Shown here: one piece after another, positions 1-7,167 of the stretch
Position numbering within the stretch: the stretch's first letter is position 1
Layout: each line of letters begins with the position of its first letter
Assembly (NCBI GenBank): GCA_022795805.1
Contig: JAAWHK010000020.1
Span: forward strand, 1 to 34,042
Origin: Hungatella sp.
Lineage (GTDB): Bacteria; Bacillota; Clostridia; Lachnospirales; Lachnospiraceae
Length of the DNA: 34,042 bases
Reading direction: 5' to 3'
Notes under the pieces: model-generated
What the model was told of the DNA's origin: nothing
Seen by the model: the letters and a program-made list of their open reading frames with translations, nothing else
The model's database searches: none
Program-made: the position numbers and the translations under genes

Positions 1-202
1 TTTCCCCTTCATAGATCACTTCACCCTGATCCATGTGGTAAATACCGAACATGCACTTCATCAGGGTAGATTTTCCCGCACCGTTCTCACCCATGAGGGC
101 GTGAACCGTACCCGGCCGCAGATTCAGCTGCGCGCCGTCCAGCGCCTTGACGCCGGGAAACGTCTTTACCACGTCGTGCATTTCCAAACGATACTCTGAC
201 AA
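1..202 (-). CDS. mglA: Sugar ABC transporter ATP-binding protein, N-terminal part (MglA/RbsA type)
   Basis: This is the N-terminal 67 residues of an ABC ATPase; the gene continues past the left edge. The translation opens with a short lead, then [17 protein letters not shown], then the Walker A motif GENGAGKST at about residues 37-45, followed by [15 protein letters not shown]. That order ([16 protein letters not shown]) is typical of the double-ABC ATPases of the carbohydrate uptake family 2 (MglA, RbsA, XylG), which energise monosaccharide import at the inner face of the membrane. The start is a TTG at 200-202, preceded by AGGGGG at a good distance; no ATG sits close enough to replace it. 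It follows mglB by about 140 bases in the same direction, so galactose-type sugars are the likely substrate. The substrate call rests on the neighbour, not on this fragment. Confidence 0.85.
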   Translation of the reverse strand, partial: MSEYRLEMHDVVKTFPGVKALDGAQLNLRPGTVHALMGENGAGKSTLMKCMFGIYHMDQGEVIYEGE

Positions 203-296
203 TTTGCTGACCCCCTTTTTATTTTTCTTTTCCTAAATCCTGCGCCCGGGTTCATGATCCCGAATGCAGGCGTTAAAACAGAATCTTTACATGCAA

Positions 297-328
297 GGAA
301 GTGCATGCGCCAATGCACACGCACTTCC
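297..328 (-). promoter_or_regulatory. Intercistronic stem-loop between mglB and mglA
   Basis: Two 14-base arms (297-310 and 315-328) pair fully, allowing G-U pairs, around a four-base loop. The hairpin lies just after the mglB stop and before mglA. The sequence after it on the minus strand is not a clear T run, so it is more likely a partial attenuator or an mRNA-stabilising structure than a full terminator. Such a structure would keep binding protein levels above those of the ATPase, as is usual in mgl operons. Confidence 0.6.
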
Positions 329-342
329 CAATAGCTTATTAT

Positions 343-1446
343 TTACTGGAAATCAGCTGCGTTCTCAGGAGTAACCTTTACGTAGTCAACGTAGATGGAC
401 TGCTCGCCTGCTGCATAGGTCTTGCCGCCCAGAAGAGCTTCCATAGCCTCAACAGCGCCTGCTGCCTGGCCGTTGGCATCGTTGAGAACCGTACCGGTCA
501 TGTTGCCGTTAACAACCTCGTTGAGAGCTGCGTCAAGAGCGTCAACACCTACCAGGTAGATATCCTCGTTTACCTTGCGGCCTGCTGCCTGAATGGCCTG
601 CAGAGCGCCAATCGCCATATCGTCGTTGTTGCAGAAGATAACTTCGATGTCATTGCCGAATTTTGCAAGATCGTTCTGTGCGATCTCCTGGCCCTTGTTA
701 CGATCCCAGTCGCCGCGCTGTAAGTCGAGCTCTTCAACTTCCATGCCTGCGTCGGTCAGTGCCTTTACGGAGAACTCGGTACGGTACTGTGCGTCCACGT
801 TCTCGGGATCGCCCTGGATCATGATATAGGAAACCTTGCCGTCGCCGTTGATATCGCCCTTGTTGGGGGTATCCAGGATCAGTTCGCCCTGCATGGTACC
901 GGACTGACGTGCGTCACATCCAACGTAAACCAGCTTGTCGTATGCGCTCATCTGATCGGCAGTGGGCTCACGGTTGATCAGTACGGTAGGAATGCCTGCA
1001 TCCTTTACGGTGGCGATGATCTGATCGGCCGCGGAAGTCATAACCGGGTTGATAATCAGAGCGTCAACCTCCTGGGCGATGAAGTTGTTGATCTGGTTGT
1101 TCTGCTCTGCCTGATCGTTCTTGCCGTCCATAACGGTTACGGTGTAGCCCTTACCTTCCAGAATTTCCTGAAGAGCATTCCTGTAAGTAGTCATGAAAGC
1201 GTCGTCAAACTTGTAAATGCAGACACCGATGTTGCCGCCGGCTCCTCCGGCTGCCTCTGCCGTGGTCTCGGCATCTTTCTCAGCTGCCTCTGTAGCTGCT
1301 GCGGTGGTCTCTGCCGCTGCCGCCGTGGTCTCGGCTGCCGCAGCTGTGGTGGTCTCTGCCGGGGTATCACCGCCGCCGCATGCGGCCATGGAGAATACCA
1401 TCATGGAAGCCAGTGCCATAGCAGTTACTTTTCTGGTTAATTTCAT
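343..1446 (-). CDS. mglB: Galactose/glucose-type sugar-binding lipoprotein (MglB family)
   Basis: This 367-residue protein is the extracellular receptor of the ABC importer. The first 22 residues are a lipoprotein signal peptide ending in MAAC, with Cys23 as the predicted lipidated residue. An Ala/Thr/Glu-rich linker (about 28-68) then tethers the Peripla_BP_4 fold to the membrane. The segment DINGDGKVSY matches the EF-hand-like calcium loop of the Escherichia coli galactose-binding protein (D-x-N-x-D-G), and CNNDDMAIGA plus VGVDALDAAL are further family motifs. The start has GGGAGG upstream, and a promoter lies at 1550-1578. It sits directly before mglA and after a gene for a related binding protein. 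Glucose or galactose is the expected ligand, but related pentoses cannot be excluded without structural comparison. Confidence 0.9.
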   Translation of the reverse strand: MKLTRKVTAMALASMMVFSMAACGGGDTPAETTTAAAAETTAAAAETTAAATEAAEKDAETTAEAAGGAGGNIGVCIYKFDDAFMTTYRNALQEILEGKGYTVTVMDGKNDQAEQNNQINNFIAQEVDALIINPVMTSAADQIIATVKDAGIPTVLINREPTADQMSAYDKLVYVGCDARQSGTMQGELILDTPNKGDINGDGKVSYIMIQGDPENVDAQYRTEFSVKALTDAGMEVEELDLQRGDWDRNKGQEIAQNDLAKFGNDIEVIFCNNDDMAIGALQAIQAAGRKVNEDIYLVGVDALDAALNEVVNGNMTGTVLNDANGQAAGAVEAMEALLGGKTYAAGEQSIYVDYVKVTPENAADFQ

Positions 1447-1549
1447 AGTTATAAAATCCTCCCGTTATTCTGCTCGTTTTGAGCTATTTTATCGGTTTGC
1501 GTCACAGGGATACATGTGATTTTGTATACTATGACTACCGACACTGCTT

Positions 1550-1578
1550 ATTATAGAGGATTTTCTGCATATTTTCCA
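1550..1578 (-). promoter_or_regulatory. Sigma-A type promoter for mglB
   Basis: On the minus strand, TGGAAA (1573-1578; 4 of 6 to TTGACA) and a perfect TATAAT (1550-1555) are separated by 17 bases. Transcription would begin about 100 bases before the mglB start codon. The promoter sits between the upstream binding-protein gene and mglB, so the transporter can be transcribed independently of the regulator genes. Confidence 0.7.
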
Positions 1579-1585
1579 TAAGAAA

Positions 1586-1614
1586 TTCTTTGATTTTGTA
1601 TTAATTTTCTTTGA
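1586..1614 (-). promoter_or_regulatory. Direct repeat, candidate AraC-type activator site upstream of mglB
   Basis: The octamer TCAAAGAA occurs twice on the minus strand, at 1607-1614 and 1586-1593, exactly 21 bases apart (two helical turns). The proximal copy ends 7 bases upstream of the mglB -35 box. Two same-orientation half-sites about 21 bases apart beside a weak -35 box is the usual arrangement for AraC-family activators. The nearby YesN-type regulator (5533-7152) carries such a DNA-binding domain. The link between regulator and site is inference. Confidence 0.5.
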
Positions 1615-2632
1615 AATCCCGACTTTCGCCCTGGTCAAGAGTTAAAATTTCCTGGGGAACCCAGTAGTACGTCCCGTCCGTCAGAGGGTAGGCAGCAGGA
1701 AGATCCTCCCCCAGGGCACAGGCAGCTGCCAGTTCCATCATAGCCCCGGCGTAGTTTTCCTTGTTGGCTGACACGGTTCCCAGAAGTTTTTTATTCTCCA
1801 GGGCCTCCAGCCCGGGAATGGTGCCGTCGATCCCCACCACATTGATGCCCTCAGCGCCTGCCCTGTCCATGGCGTCGATGGCTCCCAGGGCCATATCGTC
1901 GTTGTTGCTGACCACCAGCTCTATGGTATCGGGGTACTCCGAAAGCCACTGTTCCGTCAGAGCGGACGCCTGGCTCCGCTCCCAGTTGGCAATGCCGCCG
2001 GTAATCTTCTCGATGGGCACCCCGCCGTCCTTCAAAGTCTGAATGGACCATTCCGTCCGTATCAGCGAGTCCTGATGGCTGCTTTCCCCCTCCAGCAGCA
2101 CGTAGCTGACCACCCCGTCCCCGTCCAGATCCACGGCCTCCGGCCGGTTTTGGTACAGATCCACGACGATCTTTCCCTGAAGAACGGCCGTCTCTCTGGC
2201 GTCTACGCCGATGTAGTACAGCCGATCCCAGCGGTTCATATCCTCTTCCACGGGCTGCCGGTTGAAGAACACCACAGGGACGCCGGCCGTCATGGCCCGG
2301 TCGATGATCAGGGAAGCATCCATCCGGTCCACCGGATTGATGCACAGCACGTCGCACCCCAGGGAGACGAACCGCTCCACTTGATTATTCTGGGTGCTCT
2401 GGCTTCCCTTGGCATCCTGTATATCCAGAGTCACCTTGATCCCTCTCCTGCGCTCATATTCCTTGGCCTTCTCCTCCAGCTCCCACCGGATATTGTTAAT
2501 GAAGGTATCGTCCCCCCTGTACAGGCTGATGCCTATGCGGATGGAGCTTTTCTCCTCCTCCCCGGTCCTTCCCTGACAACCTGTCAGGGCAATACACGCC
2601 GCAGCCGCCAGCAAAATCTTTCTGCCCCTCAT
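1601..2632 (-). CDS. Second galactose-binding-like lipoprotein, possible sensor component
   Basis: This 343-residue Peripla_BP_4 protein has a lipoprotein signal peptide with LTGC, lipidated Cys19. It is a clear paralogue of the MglB homologue next door: it keeps the calcium-loop pattern (DLDGDGVVSY), SNNDDMALGA and NVVGIDG. It lacks the long Ala/Thr linker. It lies 13 bases after another sugar-binding-like gene and downstream of the kinase/regulator pair, rather than with the transporter behind the mglB promoter. This placement suggests either a second receptor for the same importer or a ligand-sensing partner of the kinase. The start has AGGAGG 9 bases upstream. Confidence 0.8.
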   Translation of the reverse strand: MRGRKILLAAAACIALTGCQGRTGEEEKSSIRIGISLYRGDDTFINNIRWELEEKAKEYERRRGIKVTLDIQDAKGSQSTQNNQVERFVSLGCDVLCINPVDRMDASLIIDRAMTAGVPVVFFNRQPVEEDMNRWDRLYYIGVDARETAVLQGKIVVDLYQNRPEAVDLDGDGVVSYVLLEGESSHQDSLIRTEWSIQTLKDGGVPIEKITGGIANWERSQASALTEQWLSEYPDTIELVVSNNDDMALGAIDAMDRAGAEGINVVGIDGTIPGLEALENKKLLGTVSANKENYAGAMMELAAACALGEDLPAAYPLTDGTYYWVPQEILTLDQGESRDFKEN

Positions 2633-2645
2633 CCTTTACTCCCTC

Positions 2646-3647
2646 CTACTCAACGGGATACAAAAGCTTCTCATATTCCGGTCTGCGCAGATCATCCCTC
2701 TCCACATACCACGAATCCAGCTCAATCCGTTTCCGGCCCATGCCTCCCTCCAGCACCTGCACCGCCGTGCTGACACTGAGATATCCCATGCTGAACTGGT
2801 CCGTGACGCAGAGCCCCTTTATGACGCCTCTGTCCATATAGTTTAAAATGGGGAGGGTATCTCCACGGCCGTACAGCCCCCAGATGCACCCCTCTGCCGC
2901 CGGGGGCGCTTCCGGAGTATCGGCCGTCCTGGCCAGCGCCAGCGCCGCCTCCGTCAAAATCTCCGGATTCTCGGCAAGAATCGCCGTCTGCCCGGCCTCC
3001 GAAACAACAGACGCCTCAAAGGGGTTTGCCACCCCCGGCCCCTGGCCTTCCCACACTATGCTTTCGAAGCCGCGTCCGCTGCGCTCAAATTCCGCCTTTG
3101 CCCCTTCCAGAAACAAACGGCTCATGACGCTTCGCTTTCCCGGGTCCTCGAAAATCCGTACAAGGCAGTTTTCATCGGTGTCCTCAATCATCTCCCGCGC
3201 CAGCTTCTCCCCCATCATCCTGTAATCCGTCCACACAATCCCCGCTGTGCCCTCGCCTGTAAGCCCGGACCCAAGGAGCACCACGGGAACCGCAAGACGG
3301 CCGCCTGCCAGCGCCGATATCACCCTGTCCTCATCCGCCGGAACTACGATCAGGGCGTCCGCGCCGTCCTGCTGCTCCCGCCGTATAAGTTCCATCTGCT
3401 GGTCGGCATCCATGGTCTCGTACAGAGTGATGAAATGCACATCCGCCTGAAGTTCCATGGCCGCCTGCTCCATGCCCTTGCGGAAATTGCCGTAGTTGTC
3501 GTCCCGGCTGTCCTCAATAATAACGGCTATCTGATAAATATCCTTCTCCGGCTCACGAATGATCAGATCCGTGGAGCACATGAGAAACAGAATGGTCAGA
3601 AATACCACATACACCAGTATCAGTAGTTTCCCGCGCCTGCCTATCAT
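2646..3647 (-). CDS. Membrane-anchored sugar-binding-domain protein, probable co-sensor
   Basis: This 333-residue protein has one N-terminal hydrophobic segment (about residues 8-27) without a clear lipobox at a cleavage site, then an extracellular type I periplasmic-binding fold (IAVIIEDSRDDNYGNFRKGM; ADALIVVPADED; VPVVLLGSG). It is more diverged from MglB than its neighbour and lacks the calcium loop. It lies between the YesM-type kinase and the second binding protein. Known three-component systems such as XylFII-LytS-YesN of Clostridium beijerinckii use a membrane-anchored binding protein to present sugar to the kinase. By analogy this is likely the sugar-sensing subunit. The ligand is unknown. 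Confidence 0.7.
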   Translation of the reverse strand: MIGRRGKLLILVYVVFLTILFLMCSTDLIIREPEKDIYQIAVIIEDSRDDNYGNFRKGMEQAAMELQADVHFITLYETMDADQQMELIRREQQDGADALIVVPADEDRVISALAGGRLAVPVVLLGSGLTGEGTAGIVWTDYRMMGEKLAREMIEDTDENCLVRIFEDPGKRSVMSRLFLEGAKAEFERSGRGFESIVWEGQGPGVANPFEASVVSEAGQTAILAENPEILTEAALALARTADTPEAPPAAEGCIWGLYGRGDTLPILNYMDRGVIKGLCVTDQFSMGYLSVSTAVQVLEGGMGRKRIELDSWYVERDDLRRPEYEKLLYPVE

Positions 3648-3669
3648 ATCTGCTCCTTCTTCTTTGTCT

Positions 3670-3704
3670 CTGCAGCGATTCAGCCTTTGGCTTTACGGCT
3701 GCAG
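3670..3704 (-). promoter_or_regulatory. Intercistronic stem-loop between kinase and co-sensor genes
   Basis: Outer arms CTGCAGC (3670-3676) and GCTGCAG (3698-3704) and inner arms AGCC/GGCT (3682-3685 and 3689-3692) form a symmetric hairpin with a 5-by-5 internal loop. No T run follows, so it is not a standard terminator. It may be an mRNA processing or stability element in the gap of about 70 bases between the two genes. Confidence 0.4.
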
Positions 3705-3717
3705 CGAGTGCAAAATC

Positions 3718-5505
3718 CTACGCCGAATCGCTGCCTGTCTCCCCGTAAACCTGTTCCGGAAGACGGATCCGTATGACCGTCCCCTCATCCGGCTCCGACT
3801 GGATCGAAAGCCCGTAATCCTCCCCGAAATACAGGCGGATCCTCTCGTTTACGTTCTTCACACCGATCCCTGACCCGCGGCGGGAGGACACGTGAGGCCT
3901 GTCCCCCAGAAGGCTCTCCAGCTGATCCCGGGTCATGCCAAGACCGTTGTCCCTCACCTCAAACCAGAGATTTCCGTCCTCCTTCCACGACACCACCTCA
4001 ATCCGGCCGTCGCCGTCCATAAACTCCATACCGTGGTAAATGGCGTTCTCCACCAGGGGCTGCAGCATCAGCTTTAAGCTGGCCAGATTCATCACGTCCT
4101 CCCCGGCGTCAATCACATAGGTAAATTTGTTCTTAAACCGCATCTGCTGAATCATCAGGTAGTTGCGCACGTGCTCCAGCTCATCCCTCACGGTGATGAT
4201 GCTTTTGCCCCGGCTTAAGCTGATGCGGAAAAACCGGGCCAGGGCCGTGACCACCTTTACTGCCTCCTGCTTCTGTTCATTTTCGATCATCCACACGATA
4301 ATGTCCAGGGTGTTGTAGAGAAAATGGGGGTTGATCTGGGACTGAAGCGTGTCGAATTCCCTCTTGCGCTTATTCTCATGCTCAGCCACAATATCCTCCA
4401 TCAGCGCCTGAATCCGCCTGGCCATGTCGCCGATGGACCGGCCCAGATGGCGGATCTCATAGGAGCCGCCCATGTACACCTGTGTGTCCAGCTCCCCGGC
4501 CTCGATGGCGTTGACCGATTTTTCCAGCTCCTGAATGGGGTTCGTGATCCTGGATGAGATAAACGCGTTGATCAGCACCAGAAGAAACAGAAACGCCGCC
4601 ACCACAAACACCGCAAAAAGGCGCATTTTCAGATTGCTTAAGGACAGCCCTCTCTCCGGCGTGACGCTTAAAAGCTTCCACCCGGTGTACCCCACGGATT
4701 TGACGCTGACCTTCCGGCGTTCCCCGTTGTACTCCTCCAGGTAACTGCCGTCCCTGTAGCCCGAGGCGGCGCTCAGATTCTCCTCCATCTGCCCGGTCCC
4801 GATAAGCTGCATCTTAGGGTGGCAGATCAGCTCCCCGCCGCTGTCGATCATGTAGAGATATCCCTCATTACCCAGGGTAATATTCTCCAGAATCTGCGTC
4901 AGGCTGCTGTATCGGATGTCGATGAGCAGGATTCCCTGATCCGTGGAAGTGCCCCGGGTGATCTCCACGGCCCTGGTGAGGGTGACGACCCACCGGTACT
5001 GATTCTCGCTGTTGTCGAATATATACTGTACATGGGGCGTGGTGAAGTGCAGGTTGTCGGTCCGGCTCAGCGTGTTGCCGAACCACTCCTCCTTGGTCAC
5101 ATCCAGCCCGGTCTTTAACCTGGCGGCCGGCACCGCCTCCAAAAGCTCTCCATCCTTGCCCAGCAGCGCGATATTGGCCACGCTGTCCTTGTTGTTGTCG
5201 TACAGAAGCGTGATCCGGCTGTTTATGGATTCCTCAGACAGATCGGCGTTCTTTATCACGCCGTAGTACAGACTGTCCGACAGCTTCATGATCGTGCGCA
5301 GATAGGAATCCACAGAGCGGCTCACCTGGCCTAAGACGGCCTGGTTCTCCTCCTGCACCGCCGCGGTCAGCTGCCTGGACATCTGCACGTAAAGCGCCAC
5401 CCCGATGAGAAGAATAGCCACCAGCGCGCTGACCGTGAAATATATGAAAATCGTATAGCGGATACTGGTCTTTCTCCAGAAACCTCCGGCCCTGTCCTGT
5501 TCCAT
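3718..5505 (-). CDS. Sensor histidine kinase, YesM/LytS type
   Basis: This 595-residue membrane kinase has a first transmembrane helix at about 18-42, an extracellular Cache-like sensor region to about 285, a second helix at about 290-312, and then a HAMP linker (SRITNPIQELEKSVNAIEAG). The His_kinase domain contains the phospho-acceptor in QINPHFLYNTLD, and the ATP-binding domain shows LVENAIYHG, DNGLGM and GSGIGVKNVNERI. It should phosphorylate the adjacent YesN-type regulator, encoded 27 bases upstream. The following genes encode sugar-binding-like proteins, so the signal is probably an extracellular monosaccharide, sensed directly or through a binding protein. Confidence 0.9.
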   Translation of the reverse strand: MEQDRAGGFWRKTSIRYTIFIYFTVSALVAILLIGVALYVQMSRQLTAAVQEENQAVLGQVSRSVDSYLRTIMKLSDSLYYGVIKNADLSEESINSRITLLYDNNKDSVANIALLGKDGELLEAVPAARLKTGLDVTKEEWFGNTLSRTDNLHFTTPHVQYIFDNSENQYRWVVTLTRAVEITRGTSTDQGILLIDIRYSSLTQILENITLGNEGYLYMIDSGGELICHPKMQLIGTGQMEENLSAASGYRDGSYLEEYNGERRKVSVKSVGYTGWKLLSVTPERGLSLSNLKMRLFAVFVVAAFLFLLVLINAFISSRITNPIQELEKSVNAIEAGELDTQVYMGGSYEIRHLGRSIGDMARRIQALMEDIVAEHENKRKREFDTLQSQINPHFLYNTLDIIVWMIENEQKQEAVKVVTALARFFRISLSRGKSIITVRDELEHVRNYLMIQQMRFKNKFTYVIDAGEDVMNLASLKLMLQPLVENAIYHGMEFMDGDGRIEVVSWKEDGNLWFEVRDNGLGMTRDQLESLLGDRPHVSSRRGSGIGVKNVNERIRLYFGEDYGLSIQSEPDEGTVIRIRLPEQVYGETGSDSA

Positions 5506-5532
5506 ACCGTCCCTTTCTTATCCCATCTAATC

Positions 5533-7152
5533 CTATCCCCTGCCCTGTGTGCCCCTGTATCTGGTGGGCGATACCCCATACTTCTTTTTGAACACGTAAG
5601 AAAAGTAATTCTGTTCCGGATACCCCACCTTCTGGGCTATGACGTACGTCTTGTCGTCCGTCTCATTTAAAAGCTCCACCGCCCTTTTCAGCCGGACTTC
5701 CGTCACATAGTTGACATAGCTCTGCCCGGTCTCCTTCTTAAACATGGTGGAAAAGTAAGCCGGACTCATGTGCAGGTGGCGGCACAGCATCTCCACAGAC
5801 AGCTCCGGGTCGGCAAAATTCTCCCTGATATAGTCTTTGGCCTCCAGGATCACCTTTCTGGCCGTGTTGTCCCGCTCCCGGTTCATGGCCTCGTTCATCC
5901 GGCAGGCAATGGGGATAATCCGATCCGCAAATTCCTCACCCCGGCAGTTACCCTCTAGTATCTCCCCGTAGAGAGCGTGGTCCTCCAGAAGCTGATTCAC
6001 ATCCAGATCGTACTGCTGCATCAGCCTGGTGAGACAGTTGATAACGGACAGCATGTAGACCTGATACTGTCTGGCATGGACCCTGGCCTCCTCCATGCGG
6101 GCCGTCACCTGCCGCATCACCCTTTCTATGCGGTCCTTTGGGCCGAACTTTACGGCCGAGATCAGCTCCTCCTCCGCCTTGGCATCCAAGAGGAGCTTTC
6201 CCCTGCTCACGGGCTCCACGTCGTTGATGTAGATGGCTTTCCCCTTTCCCACGATTTCCCTGTATCCCAGGGCGTCCACCGCGGTCTGATAGGAGTGCGC
6301 AATCTCCCACGGCGTGTCGCAGCTGTGGCCCACGCCTACGGTGATGGACACCTCCAGCATGCGCCGGCTTTCCTTACATATATCGTTGAGCACATTTATA
6401 AGGCCGGTCTGGGTGTTGTCCCCGTCTATGGCGGCTATCACCGTGATTCCCTCCATGGAGTTAAAGACCGCAAAACGGCAGTAGGGCTTCAAGTGGTCCT
6501 CTGCCAGTGAACGCACGGATATGGGGATCAGCTCCTGATGCTGGGAGAGCACCTGCTCCTCCCTGCGCTCCACCTGCTCCACATAAATCACCGCTGTCAG
6601 CCATTTGCGGGCGCCCAGGATGTCGATGCCGTATTCCCTCAGTTTCGTGGTTATGTCGCCTGCATCCGCCGTCCGGCGCACCAGATCGTTGAGAAACAGC
6701 TCCCGGAGAATGGGAAGGCTTCCCAGATAATTCTCCCTGAGGGCGTCGATGTCCCGGCGCTGTTCGATCTCCTCGTCCAAGCTGACCCGGACCCTGCTTA
6801 AAATCTGCGCCAGCTCCTGGCCATTGACCGGCTTTAAGATGTACTCGATAACCCCCAGCTTGATGGCCTGCTGGGCATACTCAAAGTCGTCGTACCCGGA
6901 AAAAATAAGGACCTTCATGGACGGATATTTTTCCCGTATCCGGGCCGTCAGCGCCAGCCCGTCCATGTACGGCATGCGTATGTCGGTCATAATCACATCC
7001 GGCTCCAGCTGTTCCAGCTTCTCCAGGGCGTCCTCGCCGTTTTCCGCGTCCCCGACCACCTCAAAGCCCAGCCCGGCCCAGTCCATCTTGCGGATTATGG
7101 CCTTGCGCACCTCCTCCTCGTCGTCCACCAGCATGATCCGATACAAGCTCAC
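5533..7152 (-). CDS. Response regulator with AraC-type DNA-binding domain (YesN type)
   Basis: This 539-residue regulator starts with a receiver domain: the acidic pair in MLVDDEEE, phospho-acceptor Asp57 in VIMTDIRMPYMDG, and the conserved Lys in YILKPV. A middle region of about 300 residues follows, as in YesN proteins. The C-terminal 100 residues are two AraC-type helix-turn-helix motifs (LSVEMLCRHLHMSPAYFSTM and VGYPEQNYFSYVFKKKYG). The start is a GTG at 7150-7152 with an AGGCGGGG site; the receiver domain begins immediately, so no earlier start is needed. It lies 15 bases after a YgiQ-type gene. It likely activates mglB and the sugar transporter through the direct repeat at 1586-1614. 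Confidence 0.9.
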   Translation of the reverse strand: MSLYRIMLVDDEEEVRKAIIRKMDWAGLGFEVVGDAENGEDALEKLEQLEPDVIMTDIRMPYMDGLALTARIREKYPSMKVLIFSGYDDFEYAQQAIKLGVIEYILKPVNGQELAQILSRVRVSLDEEIEQRRDIDALRENYLGSLPILRELFLNDLVRRTADAGDITTKLREYGIDILGARKWLTAVIYVEQVERREEQVLSQHQELIPISVRSLAEDHLKPYCRFAVFNSMEGITVIAAIDGDNTQTGLINVLNDICKESRRMLEVSITVGVGHSCDTPWEIAHSYQTAVDALGYREIVGKGKAIYINDVEPVSRGKLLLDAKAEEELISAVKFGPKDRIERVMRQVTARMEEARVHARQYQVYMLSVINCLTRLMQQYDLDVNQLLEDHALYGEILEGNCRGEEFADRIIPIACRMNEAMNRERDNTARKVILEAKDYIRENFADPELSVEMLCRHLHMSPAYFSTMFKKETGQSYVNYVTEVRLKRAVELLNETDDKTYVIAQKVGYPEQNYFSYVFKKKYGVSPTRYRGTQGRG

Positions 7153-7167
7153 TGAATCCCCGCCTTT

